From Prochlorococcus sp. AG-355-P18 (GTDB lineage: Bacteria > Cyanobacteriota > Cyanobacteriia > PCC-6307 > Cyanobiaceae): a stretch of 64,000 nucleotides of DNA. The first letter of the stretch is position 1. Each line of letters starts with the position of its first letter. Below, one piece after another: positions 32,756-41,458 of the stretch. The position numbers and the translations under genes are program-made. The notes under the pieces were generated by a model, which was not told the DNA's origin, did not search any database, and was given only the letters and a program-made list of their open reading frames with translations. The DNA lies in contig QCER01000004.1 of assembly GCA_003280515.1 (NCBI GenBank), positions 31,736 through 95,735 of the forward strand. The letters run 5' to 3'.

Positions 32756-32836
32756 ATTTCTCTTATTTTTTTGATACTAACAATTTTTAAAAAGTAATGA
32801 TTATTTAATAAACAATAAAATACTTTAAAAATCATA

Positions 32837-32992
32837 CTAAAGAATAAATTCTTTAGACATAGTTCTCAATTGATCAAGATTTAATCTTTCTAAGTAATTT
32901 TTAAAGTCACTAAGATTCCTAGGAGAGTCAGAATTCTTGCTCTCGTAAAGAAGACTATTAGAAATTAATTCAATAAGATGATCTTTATCCAT
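32837..32992 (-). CDS. 51-residue soluble hypothetical protein
   Basis: MDKDHLIELISNSLLYESKN continues through SDFKNYLERLNLDQLRTMSK. All-helical, charged. GGGGT precedes the ATG. Unknown. Confidence 0.55.
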   Translation of the reverse strand: MDKDHLIELISNSLLYESKNSDSPRNLSDFKNYLERLNLDQLRTMSKEFIL

Positions 32993-33076
32993 AACCCCTT
33001 ATAGACCAAAATTCCCATTTAAAAAATTAAGGTCTTGAATTCGAGATCATTAACTCATATCTATCAAGAGTAATTT

Positions 33077-33295
33077 TTATAAATTTTTTAAATCTTGTTC
33101 TATTTTTTCTAATCTTTCATTTAATTCTTTTTGTTCCTTAATTAATGATTTTTTCTTTTCTGCAAGCTCTTTGTTTAAAGGAGAATTGAAATATTTCTGG
33201 AAAGAGACAACAAAAACTACTATTGCTACTGCAATGCCAAGAGCACCAATTATTAATATTGGAGACGAAGGAAAGTCATAAAATGGAATTGACAA
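33077..33295 (-). CDS. 72-residue membrane protein with coiled coil
   Basis: TTG start. One helix (ILIIGALGIAVAIVVFVVSF) is followed by a charged coiled coil (NKELAEKKKSLIKEQKELNE to the end). It resembles small thylakoid-type tethers in layout only. Confidence 0.65.
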   Translation of the reverse strand: MSIPFYDFPSSPILIIGALGIAVAIVVFVVSFQKYFNSPLNKELAEKKKSLIKEQKELNERLEKIEQDLKNL

Positions 33296-33505
33296 TGTAC
33301 TTTGATAAAAACTAATGCTAGCTATCCCATAAACAAAGTAACGAGTAATAAATACTCATTCTTCAAGGAGTTTTATGATTAATTATGCTATTTATTTTGT
33401 AAGAAATAAGTAAGATTTATCTTTAATTAAATTTTCAAAATAAGTATTTGTACAGCTGTCAAAGAATGAATAACTAATAATGATTAAACTAGTAAAAATT
33501 TTTTC

Positions 33506-33823
33506 ATGAAGAAAATAATAAATAAAAAAAATAATAAAAATGAACCATGGTTTAAATGGTTAACAAGAGAACTTAATTCTTATGAAGCTTTTCAGGATTT
33601 TGAATCAGGAAAGAATCCACGAGATGTTGCAGAGGATTTTATTTCTAGAAATAGTATTGCTATTTCAAAAGTTTTCGAAGATTTTGATAAAGAAGATAAA
33701 GACACACTAGATCAGTTTCTTAAATTAACCGAATGCGAGATGCATGTGTTTAGGATTCTTGAAAAACAAATAGAGTTAAAAAACAAGATAATATTTGTAG
33801 ATTTTAAAAAAGAAAAAAAATAA
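33506..33823 (+). CDS. Hypothetical protein, paralogue of the gene at 44135
   Basis: 105 residues. WFKWLTRELNSYEAFQDFES and the C-terminal TLDQFLKLTECEMHVFRILE align by eye with the 88-residue protein at 44135 (WFSWFYEKWEK and ALTEFMKLSESELHILKYF). A small helical family of unknown function with two copies in this window. Confidence 0.65.
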   Translation: MKKIINKKNNKNEPWFKWLTRELNSYEAFQDFESGKNPRDVAEDFISRNSIAISKVFEDFDKEDKDTLDQFLKLTECEMHVFRILEKQIELKNKIIFVDFKKEKK

Positions 33824-33834
33824 AGAGTTAATTG

Positions 33835-34170
33835 CTATATAAGTTTATTTTTTCCATTACCAGTCTTGCCAAAGCCTAACCAGATTAACCACAAGATCCA
33901 TCCTAAGATAGGTATTAAATTAATAAAAATCCATTTCCAATCTTTTCCAAAATCTCTGATTCTTCTTATATCAATAGCTATTTGAGGAACAATACAAACT
34001 AATCCATAAGCATTAAAACCAAATGTTTTTAAAAATATTGGGATAGTTAGGAAAGAAATTATAAGATTCGCTAGTTGAACTAACCACCAGTCCGATCGAG
34101 ATGTTAATCCTTTGAAGTCTGTAGCTTTAATCCAAAACTCTTTATATGCACTGAAAAAGTCATTAAGCAT
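33835..34170 (-). CDS. DUF805 family membrane protein
   Basis: 111 residues. FFSAYKEFWIKATDFKGLTS followed by RSDWWLVQLANLI and the later IAIDIRRIRDFGKDWKW are the classic DUF805 pattern (WxDFKGRAsRxEyW, then RRLHDxGrSGWW). Three to four helices, inner membrane, no known function. Convergent with the preceding gene. Confidence 0.87.
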   Translation of the reverse strand: MLNDFFSAYKEFWIKATDFKGLTSRSDWWLVQLANLIISFLTIPIFLKTFGFNAYGLVCIVPQIAIDIRRIRDFGKDWKWIFINLIPILGWILWLIWLGFGKTGNGKNKLI

Positions 34171-34237
34171 AAATTAAAAATTCAAAAATTGAACAAATTC
34201 TATTTAATATTTAATTTATTAAGGTGTTATTTATTTC

Positions 34238-34402
34238 CTAAACAGGATCAAATAAATTAATATCATTTGAATCTTTTTTTGGGATCTCATCTTTATTTGG
34301 TAATGAACAGAATCCGTCTTTGCAAATCATCTCTTCTTTTGCAATACTTGTAGTCTCTGAGAATATATTTTTGTTATTGTTATTTGAAGATTCTTTCAGC
34401 AT
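34238..34402 (-). CDS. 54-residue polar protein
   Basis: An Asn-rich start is followed by EEMICKDGFCSLPNKDEIPK, with CX4C, and an acidic end. Unknown. Confidence 0.5.
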   Translation of the reverse strand: MLKESSNNNNKNIFSETTSIAKEEMICKDGFCSLPNKDEIPKKDSNDINLFDPV

Positions 34403-34480
34403 TTATATAAAAAAATTAAATCCAATATTTTATTAATAACTCAATTGATTTTAATAAGCAATAAATTTAATATTAATTAT

Positions 34481-34576
34481 TTACTTTTTTTGATTTGGCA
34501 AGTCTCTCCAAAACAGCGCCATTATATATATGAATAAAGATATAGAACAAATATAAAGTAAAGAATTTAGATGCAT
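34481..34576 (-). CDS. 31-residue membrane peptide
   Basis: MHLNSLLYICSISLFIYIMA then LFWRDLPNQKK: one helix and a basic tail. Unknown. Confidence 0.4.
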   Translation of the reverse strand: MHLNSLLYICSISLFIYIMALFWRDLPNQKK

Positions 34577-34622
34577 TTTTATTGATTAAAGTAATTAGTA
34601 GGAGAGCTCCTTCACAAAAAGG

Positions 34623-34646
34623 AACAACTATGAATTTGTAGTTGTT
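34623..34646 (-). terminator. Hairpin downstream of the 46-residue gene
   Basis: AACAACTA and TAGTTGTT form an 8-bp stem; on the minus strand TTCCTTTTT follows. Suitable as terminator for the gene at 34689. Confidence 0.5.
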
Positions 34647-34688
34647 TAGCTTAGTAATCCTTCAAATTCTAGTATTTATTTGAGTTTT

Positions 34689-34829
34689 TTACGATTTATC
34701 CTTATTTATATCTTTTAAAGCTTTTCTACCTTCTTTAAGAGTTCTCAAAACAAGCCAAGACAAAGAGGAAATGATAAGAATGGTAAGTGTAATTAGGGAA
34801 ATATGAGTTGTATCAATATTGTTAATCAA
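34689..34829 (-). CDS. 46-residue membrane protein
   Basis: TTG start at 34829 (no ATG available). ISLITLTILIISSLSWLVLR is one helix, followed by a basic end TLKEGRKALKDINKDKS. Unknown. Confidence 0.45.
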   Translation of the reverse strand: MINNIDTTHISLITLTILIISSLSWLVLRTLKEGRKALKDINKDKS

Positions 34830-34874
34830 TTTATTGAAATTTTTTCAGAGATTGTAATTTAAAACCTAAAAAAT

Positions 34875-35054
34875 TCAAACGTCAGACCTAGAATAAGCAG
34901 GTATAAGCATTCCGCCATCTTGGTCATCGTTATCATCATCAAATCCTCCCCCTAGAAGTAACTCAATAATTACAAGTACAGCTATTGGATAAAGACACCA
35001 TAATATTGCTGTAAAAGGGCTTACTGCTGAAGAGGCTGAGTAAAATTCTGTCAT
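34875..35054 (-). CDS. 59-residue membrane protein with DDNDDQDGG motif
   Basis: One helix (ILWCLYPIAVLVIIELLL) is followed by GGGFDDDNDDQDGGMLIPAY. The acidic Gly-rich turn after the helix recurs in the 44-residue protein at 36179 (NDDDDQDGGKLI). The pattern suggests a conserved small family, perhaps metal binding at the membrane surface. Confidence 0.65.
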   Translation of the reverse strand: MTEFYSASSAVSPFTAILWCLYPIAVLVIIELLLGGGFDDDNDDQDGGMLIPAYSRSDV

Positions 35055-35325
35055 GGATTGATATTAATCTAAAGAAACAACAATTGTGGATCCTCCGGAA
35101 AGTGTTATTCAATATTTCTGTAAATATTTTTTAAACTTTTCTCTGTCGCACGAATAAATCTTTGGTAATTATATATTTCATTATGAATTTAAATAATAAT
35201 TTTCTTAAACCTACTGAAAACTAAATAATGACTTTATGAATCGTGCAATTGTTATTTTTTATACTTAACAATAATTGTACAATTTTGATTCAAAAACTAT
35301 TATTTATCTTGATTTTATAAATTCT

Positions 35326-35457
35326 ATGTTTTCTTTCACTTTTGATCCTTTGGCTGCGATATTTGGGATATCAGGTATTGTGGGATTCTATTTCTTCGTT
35401 TCTGCTGCTAAAGGAACCTCTAGTATAAATACAAAACCAAAAAAAGAATTAGATTAG
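35326..35457 (+). CDS. 43-residue membrane protein
   Basis: MFSFTFDPLAAIFGISGIVG followed by FYFFVSAAKG and a basic tail. ATG at 35326 is preferred; a TTG at 35275 adds an unlikely extension. Confidence 0.55.
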   Translation: MFSFTFDPLAAIFGISGIVGFYFFVSAAKGTSSINTKPKKELD

Positions 35458-35522
35458 AATTTGTTCAATCAGAAACTAAATTCAGATTGTGAAGCTAGTA
35501 TTTTTAGAAGGATTGTTAATTA

Positions 35523-35693
35523 TTACTTATTCCATTTTCTAGAAATAAACTCAAGAAAATCTTTTAGGTCTTCTTCTGGACAATTTGTTTGTTTTTGTAA
35601 GTCAATGCAAATTTGCTTAATATTTTCATAGGCTTTATTTACTATTTCGTTTTTCTCGATAACCTTAAAATATTCTTGATCAGTAAAAGGCAT
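35523..35693 (-). CDS. 56-residue soluble hypothetical protein
   Basis: MPFTDQEYFKVIEKNEIVNK, then a helix with two Cys (QICIDLQKQTNCPEEDL) and FLEFISRKWNK. Unknown. Confidence 0.55.
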   Translation of the reverse strand: MPFTDQEYFKVIEKNEIVNKAYENIKQICIDLQKQTNCPEEDLKDFLEFISRKWNK

Positions 35694-35785
35694 AAAATTA
35701 GTTTCCCTTTTGAAAATTATTTATTAACTATATTTTATCTGCATTGACTTAACAATAAAAAAGTAAAAGTCTTTTTTTCTGATAT

Positions 35786-36061
35786 TTAGCTGCCCAACCT
35801 ATAATGTTTTTTAATACTCTTGGTTATCTCCCACTCGCAGGAAAGTCCCGCTGGAAATTCAACAAGATCTCCTGCTTTAATCAAATAAATATCACCTTTT
35901 TGGGTACTTATTCTCGCTTGGCCTTCAATAATTAAGCAAATTTCCTTATCATCGTAATTCCATTTAAATTTGCTTGGCTCACATTCCCAAATAGGCCAAC
36001 TTTTGATTCCATACTGAATTATTACGCTTGCACTACAAGGGGAAGTGATTAAGACTTTCAC
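35786..36061 (-). CDS. Small cupin protein, cupin_3-like
   Basis: 91 residues. SWPIWECEPSKFKWNYDDKE and CLIIEGQARISTQKGDIYLI followed by KAGDLVEFPAGLSCEWEI match the cupin_3 (DUF861) subgroup, which includes ureidoglycine aminohydrolase-like proteins. The usual His-rich motif 1 is reduced, so metal binding is doubtful. Confidence 0.82.
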   Translation of the reverse strand: MKVLITSPCSASVIIQYGIKSWPIWECEPSKFKWNYDDKEICLIIEGQARISTQKGDIYLIKAGDLVEFPAGLSCEWEITKSIKKHYRLGS

Positions 36062-36178
36062 GAAATAGTTTGAATATTTTTTTTATTTTACAAATAAAGG
36101 AAATTTATATTTTCAAGAATGTGTATTTGTTTACTGTCTTTTATTTTTTTTGGTTTATCATGAAAAAAATTTAAATAT

Positions 36179-36313
36179 ATGGATGAACTTTCTGTATTGT
36201 CAATTTCATTATCTATAGCTTCTCTTGGGATATTTTTTTTATTTTTTGCGTCCAATGATGATGATGACCAAGATGGAGGTAAGTTGATTAAATCATTCGA
36301 AAGAATTAATTAA
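36179..36313 (+). CDS. 44-residue membrane protein with DDDDQDGG motif
   Basis: One helix (ISLSIASLGIFFLFFA) followed by SNDDDDQDGGKLIKSFERIN. It shares the acidic DDQDGG turn with the protein at 34875-35054. Confidence 0.6.
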   Translation: MDELSVLSISLSIASLGIFFLFFASNDDDDQDGGKLIKSFERIN

Positions 36314-36315
36314 CT

Positions 36316-36432
36316 TTAAGTAAATAGAAAATTTAATAAAGATTTATAACCCATAACGCCTGCATAAATGCAGCTTAGAAATATAAGATAAACCTCAAAT
36401 GTACCAAACATTTTTTTCTTTAAAATTTTCAT
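36316..36432 (-). CDS. 38-residue membrane peptide
   Basis: MKILKKKMFGTFEVYLIFLS continues to CIYAGVMGYKSLLNFLFT. Convergent with the DDDDQDGG gene, 2 bases apart. Unknown. Confidence 0.45.
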   Translation of the reverse strand: MKILKKKMFGTFEVYLIFLSCIYAGVMGYKSLLNFLFT

Positions 36433-36508
36433 TGTGCTGAGTGTTTATAGGATTATTTTATTTAATCTGATTTCAATTAACATGAGTATTTTTACATTAA
36501 ATCTAAGA

Positions 36509-37381
36509 TTAAAGAATTATTAATATCAAGCCAAACAATAAAAGACAAGTAAAAAATATTATTTTTTTGGTAATTTCTCTTTCCTCATTCTTAGCAAAAA
36601 ATAAGGAAATTACTGGAGATGTGCTTAATAAAGTCCACCCTACTCCTATGGGAAGGGTTTTAAAAACAACTTGTTGTAGCAATATTCCTAAATTGGTTCC
36701 AAGAAGTATTGAAATCAAAAATCTTTTTTGTTGTTTTTTTTCTATATTGTTTAATAAAAAATTAATATTAAATCCTTTTAGACTAATCAAAAAAATTATT
36801 GCACCCAATAATCTTATCTCAGTTGTAAGGAAAGGAGATAAATTGCTTTGAAGGAAAACAATCCTTGAAAAAAGACCTCCAAGAACTGCACATAAAACTG
36901 ACAAAAAAGGAAAAGCAAATATCTTAATGTTATTTTTTTCTGAGAAAGGTGCGTTTTTCTCTTTCAAGTTATTACCTGTTTTGAGAATTATGAATAGCGA
37001 AATCGATACTATGATTATTCCAACCCATGATTTAGTTGTTAAATTTTCATTAATAAAAATTTCTCCTGACAAAGCAGCTATTAAGGGAGAAAGCGTTTCT
37101 ATAGATAAAGTTTTTCTTGTGCCAATTGTTTGTAGTGACTTTAAATAGAAAGTATCACCTAAACCAATACCTATTATTCCACTTATTAGTAAGATAAATA
37201 TGACTTTTAATTCTGTTATAGAACTTAGATTAATAAAAGCAGGTATAAAAACTAAAAAAGCTATTATATTTTTTATTAAATTTATATCTATTGGTTTATA
37301 TTTTTGAGTTTGCTTGCGCCAAATAAAGCACGCATAAGTCCAAGATGTAGCGGCTCCAAAAGCAGAAAGGATTCCAATCAA
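36509..37381 (-). CDS. DMT superfamily (EamA) transporter
   Basis: 290 residues with about ten membrane helices in two EamA repeats. The first ends with GLGDTFYLKSLQTIGTRKTL and LSPLIAALSGEIFINE, the second with VVFKTLPIGVGWTLLSTSPV. EamA permeases export or import small metabolites across the inner membrane. The substrate is not predictable. Confidence 0.88.
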   Translation of the reverse strand: MIGILSAFGAATSWTYACFIWRKQTQKYKPIDINLIKNIIAFLVFIPAFINLSSITELKVIFILLISGIIGIGLGDTFYLKSLQTIGTRKTLSIETLSPLIAALSGEIFINENLTTKSWVGIIIVSISLFIILKTGNNLKEKNAPFSEKNNIKIFAFPFLSVLCAVLGGLFSRIVFLQSNLSPFLTTEIRLLGAIIFLISLKGFNINFLLNNIEKKQQKRFLISILLGTNLGILLQQVVFKTLPIGVGWTLLSTSPVISLFFAKNEEREITKKIIFFTCLLLFGLILIIL

Positions 37382-37402
37382 AACTAATAATTTTTAGAAA
37401 TT

Positions 37403-37501
37403 TTATTTTATAAATTGAGTAAATACTAAAAAGGATACATAAACAAGAATCAAAATCCCCGGTAAGTACTGAATTAGTGATTTGAAATTATATTTTTTCA
37501 T
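37403..37501 (-). CDS. 32-residue membrane peptide
   Basis: MKKYNFKSLIQYLPGILILV followed by YVSFLVFTQFIK: one helix. Unknown. Confidence 0.45.
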   Translation of the reverse strand: MKKYNFKSLIQYLPGILILVYVSFLVFTQFIK

Positions 37502-37520
37502 ATTTACTTAAAATAATTTG

Positions 37521-37763
37521 TTAATTCTCAACAGTTTTTTTATTACTAGGGTACAAACTCTCTAACTTCTTTCTTCTTTGAACTTTCGCATTAATTCTTT
37601 CTTCTTTTTCTTTTTTCTTGATCTCATCATTTATTTTGTTTTGTCTGTATCCAAACCAAAGTAAAACCCAAATAACAGCAGTTATTAAAAGAAGAGCCGT
37701 ATATTGACCAGTCATAGGAAAACTGGCCTCAGAATATTTGACGTAAGAAAATATTAGACTCAT
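37521..37763 (-). CDS. Membrane protein with charged coiled tail
   Basis: 80 residues, or 64 if the internal ATG at 37715 (preceded by GAGG) is used. One helix (TALLLITAVIWVLLWFGYRQ) is followed by a strongly charged helix (NDEIKKKEKEERINAKVQRR). Unknown, likely thylakoid or inner membrane. Confidence 0.65.
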   Translation of the reverse strand: MSLIFSYVKYSEASFPMTGQYTALLLITAVIWVLLWFGYRQNKINDEIKKKEKEERINAKVQRRKKLESLYPSNKKTVEN

Positions 37764-37927
37764 TTAATTAAGTTAAAGCATAAAAATAACGACTGCGTTG
37801 ATTTTTTTTTAATATTTAAAAATTAGTGAATTGCAGCTATTTATTTATAAATTTTTTTAATTATTTTTTGATAGTTTTTGGAATAATTTTTCTTTATAAC
37901 TCCTTGCTATTATCTGATAGAAGCATA

Positions 37928-39175
37928 TTGAATGATAAGTTTTTGGAACCTTTTGATTTAGCAGTTGTTGGAGGCGGTGCAGCTGGTTTTATGACAGCAA
38001 TAACTGCTGCTGAAAATGGAGTAAAAAATATAATAATTCTTGAAGGCACTTCAAAACTTATGGAGAAAGTAAGGATTAGTGGAGGGGGAAGATGTAACGT
38101 CACTAATGCGACATGGATACCGAACGAACTGGTTGAGAATTATCCCAGAGGTGGAATTCAGCTCTTGGAATCATTTACTCGTTTTGCTGCTGGAGATGTT
38201 TATGATTGGTTTGAGAAAAAAGGGTTAAAGTTAAAAATTGAGGAAGATCTAAGAGTTTTCCCAGTATCTAATTCTTCTTTAGATGTTATTGATTGTTTGA
38301 GAAAAAGTGCGTTATCAAAAAAGGTAGAGATATTAACAAAATTTTTTGTAAAAGAAATTTCTAAAACTCCAGATAATATATTCAATATTTTTAGTCTTAA
38401 AAAAGCAAAGATAACTGCAAAAAATATTATTCTTTCAACTGGAGGTAATCCAAGCGGATATAAAATAGCTCAAAATCTTGGACACACCATTGTTAAACCT
38501 GTACCATCGCTTTTTACTTTTTCTACAAAAGAACCAAATTTGGATGAATGTAGTGGGGTATCGATAAAGGGCATAGATATAGAAATTAGATTAAATAATA
38601 AAAATTTTAAAAATAGAGGCGATTTACTAATAACGCATTGGGGATTTAGTGGGCCAGCAGTATTAAAACTTTCATCAATTGCAGCAAGGGAACTTTATAG
38701 CCAAAAATATAAATTTAATCTAATCATTAAATGGTCTTCTTTAAGTTATGAGGAGTTAAAAGAAAAAGTTAATTATTTAAGATTAAATAAAGGCAAGGTG
38801 AATCTTATTAATAGTAGACCTGTTCCACTATTAACAAAAAGATTATGGATTTTTTTATTAAAGAAAATAGGTATTGATAAAGAGAAAAAGTGGGCTGATT
38901 TACTGGCGGATGAAAGAGAGAAAATGATAAATACTCTAATGAGGGATAAATATATAATTTCGGGCAAAGGTCCATTTGGAGAGGAATTTGTTACTTCCGG
39001 AGGCGTAAAAATTAATGAGGTTAATTTTAAAAGTATGGAGAGCTTAATTTGTCCAGGGTTATTTTTTTCTGGAGAAGTTTTAGATGTTGATGGGATCACT
39101 GGTGGATTTAATTTTCAACATTGTTGGACAAGTGGATGGATCGCTGGGATGGCAGTCTCAAAGTTAAATCAATAA
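37928..39175 (+). CDS. HI0933/YhiN-like FAD flavoprotein
   Basis: 415 residues from a TTG at 37928. The frame can be extended to GTG at 37826, which adds an unusual hydrophobic N-terminus. The dinucleotide motif is DLAVVGGGAAGFMTAITAAE, then KVRISGGGRCNVTNA, and near the C-terminus LFFSGEVLDVDGITGGFNFQ. This is the HI0933 family, putative NAD(P)/FAD oxidoreductases. The in-vivo substrate is unknown. The conserved start of the FAD fold favours the shorter form. Confidence 0.88.
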   Translation: MNDKFLEPFDLAVVGGGAAGFMTAITAAENGVKNIIILEGTSKLMEKVRISGGGRCNVTNATWIPNELVENYPRGGIQLLESFTRFAAGDVYDWFEKKGLKLKIEEDLRVFPVSNSSLDVIDCLRKSALSKKVEILTKFFVKEISKTPDNIFNIFSLKKAKITAKNIILSTGGNPSGYKIAQNLGHTIVKPVPSLFTFSTKEPNLDECSGVSIKGIDIEIRLNNKNFKNRGDLLITHWGFSGPAVLKLSSIAARELYSQKYKFNLIIKWSSLSYEELKEKVNYLRLNKGKVNLINSRPVPLLTKRLWIFLLKKIGIDKEKKWADLLADEREKMINTLMRDKYIISGKGPFGEEFVTSGGVKINEVNFKSMESLICPGLFFSGEVLDVDGITGGFNFQHCWTSGWIAGMAVSKLNQ

Positions 39176-39306
39176 ATAATATATTAATAAGTAATAAATC
39201 AGTAAGTAACAATTCAATAAGTTTATCTTTTTTTTATTAAGTATTAGACGGAAAAAGTTTTTTGGAGAAACTTTAATTTTAAAGTTTTAATTATTGGTGA
39301 AGATTA

Positions 39307-40056
39307 ATGCAGAATCTTGTATCAAAAAAAGAAGAAGAGGAAAGAAGATTAAAAGCTTTAGCAGAATATAGGATTTTGGGAACCAAGCCAGAATCATGTT
39401 ATGACGATATTACAAAAATTGCTGCTACAACCTGCAATGTGCCTATTTCTTTAATGACTTTGGTAGACAAAGATAAACAATGGTTTAAATCCAAAATAGG
39501 ACTTCAAATATCTGAAACTAGAAGAGATTGGTCTTTTTGTACACATGCAATAAAAGAAAATAGTCCATTAATTATTCATGATGCTTTCCAAGATGAAAGA
39601 TTTATAAATAATCCATTGGTAACTGGAGATCCAAAGATTCGTTTTTATGCAGGTTTTCCTCTTAGAAATAGTGATGGTAATAAACTTGGAACTCTTTGTG
39701 TAATAGACAGAAAGCCAGGAAATCTAACTACACAACAATTCAATATTATGGAATTATTATCCAAGCAAATAGTTTCATTCTTAGAGCTTAGAAAAAAGTC
39801 ATTGAACTTGCTAGATGCTTTGTCTAACTTGCACAAACAGGAAGGGATTTTATCTGTCTGTTCATATTGCAGAGAAGTAAAAAATAAGGAGGGCGATTGG
39901 ATGCATTTAGAAAAATATCTTTCGAAAATTAGTGATATTAGATTCAGTCATGGGGTTTGTGATAATTGTATGGAAAAACATTTCCCAGATGTAATCGAAG
40001 TATGGAATAAAAAGGATTTCTTTGAAGATGGTCAAAAAAGGTTTTTAGAGTCCTAG
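39307..40056 (+). CDS. GAF domain protein with C-terminal Cys pairs
   Basis: 249 residues. A GAF domain spans about residues 25-165 (CNVPISLMTLVDKDKQWFKS, FYAGFPLRNSDGNKLGTLCV, ID). After a helix, the C-terminus has SYCREVKNKEGDWMHLEKYL and VCDNCMEKHFPDV, a layout often seen after GAF or response-regulator domains. No kinase or output domain is attached. The ligand is unknown. Confidence 0.85.
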   Translation: MQNLVSKKEEEERRLKALAEYRILGTKPESCYDDITKIAATTCNVPISLMTLVDKDKQWFKSKIGLQISETRRDWSFCTHAIKENSPLIIHDAFQDERFINNPLVTGDPKIRFYAGFPLRNSDGNKLGTLCVIDRKPGNLTTQQFNIMELLSKQIVSFLELRKKSLNLLDALSNLHKQEGILSVCSYCREVKNKEGDWMHLEKYLSKISDIRFSHGVCDNCMEKHFPDVIEVWNKKDFFEDGQKRFLES

Positions 40057-40144
40057 ATTCAATACCTGACTTTTTATTGTTTAATTTATTTTCTAAACAA
40101 ATTCTTTATTTGGTGGTTAGTATTGTATAAATTTTGACTAGAAA

Positions 40145-40630
40145 ATGTTATTAGGAACTTTATTGACAGGTGAAATTGCTAAAAGTGCATTAGTAGCATA
40201 TGTTCATTATTTAGGAATAATATTGTGTTTCGGTTCTCTTTTGTTTGAAAGATTGACTCTCAAAGTAGGTCTTAATAGAAATGAGACGATCTCAATGATA
40301 ATTGCAGATGTGGTCTATGGTTTGGCAGGAGTTGCAATATTGGTTACTGGGATTTTGCGTGTTAAGTATTTTGGTCAAGGAGGTGATTTCTATACAGGTA
40401 ATCCTGTTTTTTGGATCAAGGTTTCTCTTTATATTATTGTGGGATTACTTTCTTTATACCCAACAACAACCTATATCTTATGGGCCATTCCATTAAGTAA
40501 GAATAAATTACCTGAAATATCTGAAAATTTAGTTAAGAGATTCAGACTAATCATTACTACTGAATTAGTGGGCTTTGCAACAATACCTTTGTTTGCCACT
40601 CTCATGGCTAGAGGTGTAGGATTAGGTTGA
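40145..40630 (+). CDS. DUF2214 family membrane protein
   Basis: 161 residues with four helices: LVAYVHYLGIILCFGSLLFE, then VVYGLAGVAILVTGILRVKY and a FWIKVSLYIIVGLLSLYPTT region. This is the cyanobacterial/proteobacterial DUF2214 family of unknown function. Its TGA stop overlaps the TTG start of the next gene (TTGA), so the two are coupled. Confidence 0.86.
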   Translation: MLLGTLLTGEIAKSALVAYVHYLGIILCFGSLLFERLTLKVGLNRNETISMIIADVVYGLAGVAILVTGILRVKYFGQGGDFYTGNPVFWIKVSLYIIVGLLSLYPTTTYILWAIPLSKNKLPEISENLVKRFRLIITTELVGFATIPLFATLMARGVGLG

Positions 40631-41169
40631 ATAATTTATTTCTAGAAAGATATTGTTTAATAAGTGCTAACAAACTGTATAGATGGAGTTTAAGTTATAA
40701 GATTTCTAAATCTAAAAAAGAGATTATCTTTATTGGTTTAAATCCGTCATTATCGGATGAAGTTTTCTTGGACAACACAACAAAAAAGATAATCAAAATT
40801 TCGAAAAATAATAATTACGGCAAAGTAAAATTAATAAATCTATTTGCCCTTATTTCAAGCAAACCAGAAAAACTTTTTAAACATAAAAACCCTGTGGGTT
40901 ATCGAAACAATAATCATATTTATAAAAACTTAAAACACTGGTCTGAAAATAAAAATTGTGATTTATGGTTAGGTTGGGGTAACAAAGGAAAATTTCTAAA
41001 TAGAAATAAAAGAATATCAAAAAAAATAATGCAATATAACTCAATCAGAAAAAATAATTTTGATAATCCTTTGGGACCGCTTTTAATTAAGAAAACAATC
41101 AAAGATAATCCAATACATCCTCTATACTGTTCTGATAATTCCATTCTCAAAGCTGTAAAAACGATTTGA
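40627..41169 (+). CDS. DUF1643 family protein
   Basis: 180 residues from TTG. RYCLISANKLYRWSLSY, then IFIGLNPSLSDEVFLDNTTK and LINLFALISSKPEKLF are the DUF1643 hallmarks. Function unknown. Basic, soluble. Coupled to DUF2214 by a 4-base overlap. Confidence 0.86.
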   Translation: MNNLFLERYCLISANKLYRWSLSYKISKSKKEIIFIGLNPSLSDEVFLDNTTKKIIKISKNNNYGKVKLINLFALISSKPEKLFKHKNPVGYRNNNHIYKNLKHWSENKNCDLWLGWGNKGKFLNRNKRISKKIMQYNSIRKNNFDNPLGPLLIKKTIKDNPIHPLYCSDNSILKAVKTI

Positions 41170-41234
41170 TGCCAAGGTTTAAGAGGCGATAAATTTAAAT
41201 TTATGTTAAAATAGGGTTAAGAACGGGTTAAATT

Positions 41235-41363
41235 ATGAGTAACACAAAGCAACTGCAAAAACTTAAAAACTTAAATGTAAAAGCAGAAAAATGCCTTACA
41301 AGAGACGAAGCACAAAAAATATTGATAAAGGCTAATAAGGCTCAGAGTAAAATAAATTTTTAA
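41235..41363 (+). CDS. 42-residue basic helical peptide
   Basis: MSNTKQLQKLKNLNVKAEKC, then LTRDEAQKILIKANKAQSKI. A TAAAAT box lies at 41209-41214 upstream. Unknown. Confidence 0.55.
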   Translation: MSNTKQLQKLKNLNVKAEKCLTRDEAQKILIKANKAQSKINF

Positions 41364-41458
41364 ATTTAATATTTGCTTTTTTTTAGGAATAATTTATCAA
41401 AAAATTTTACAAATATTTTTTTAATTATTTAGAATTTTTTTTATTCTATTTAATTTTG

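Noticed and set aside
16000..38000. tRNA gene as island attachment site
   Set aside because: No tRNA-like T arm (GTTCGAATC type) was found in or at the edges of the island; the only tRNA is at 49771.
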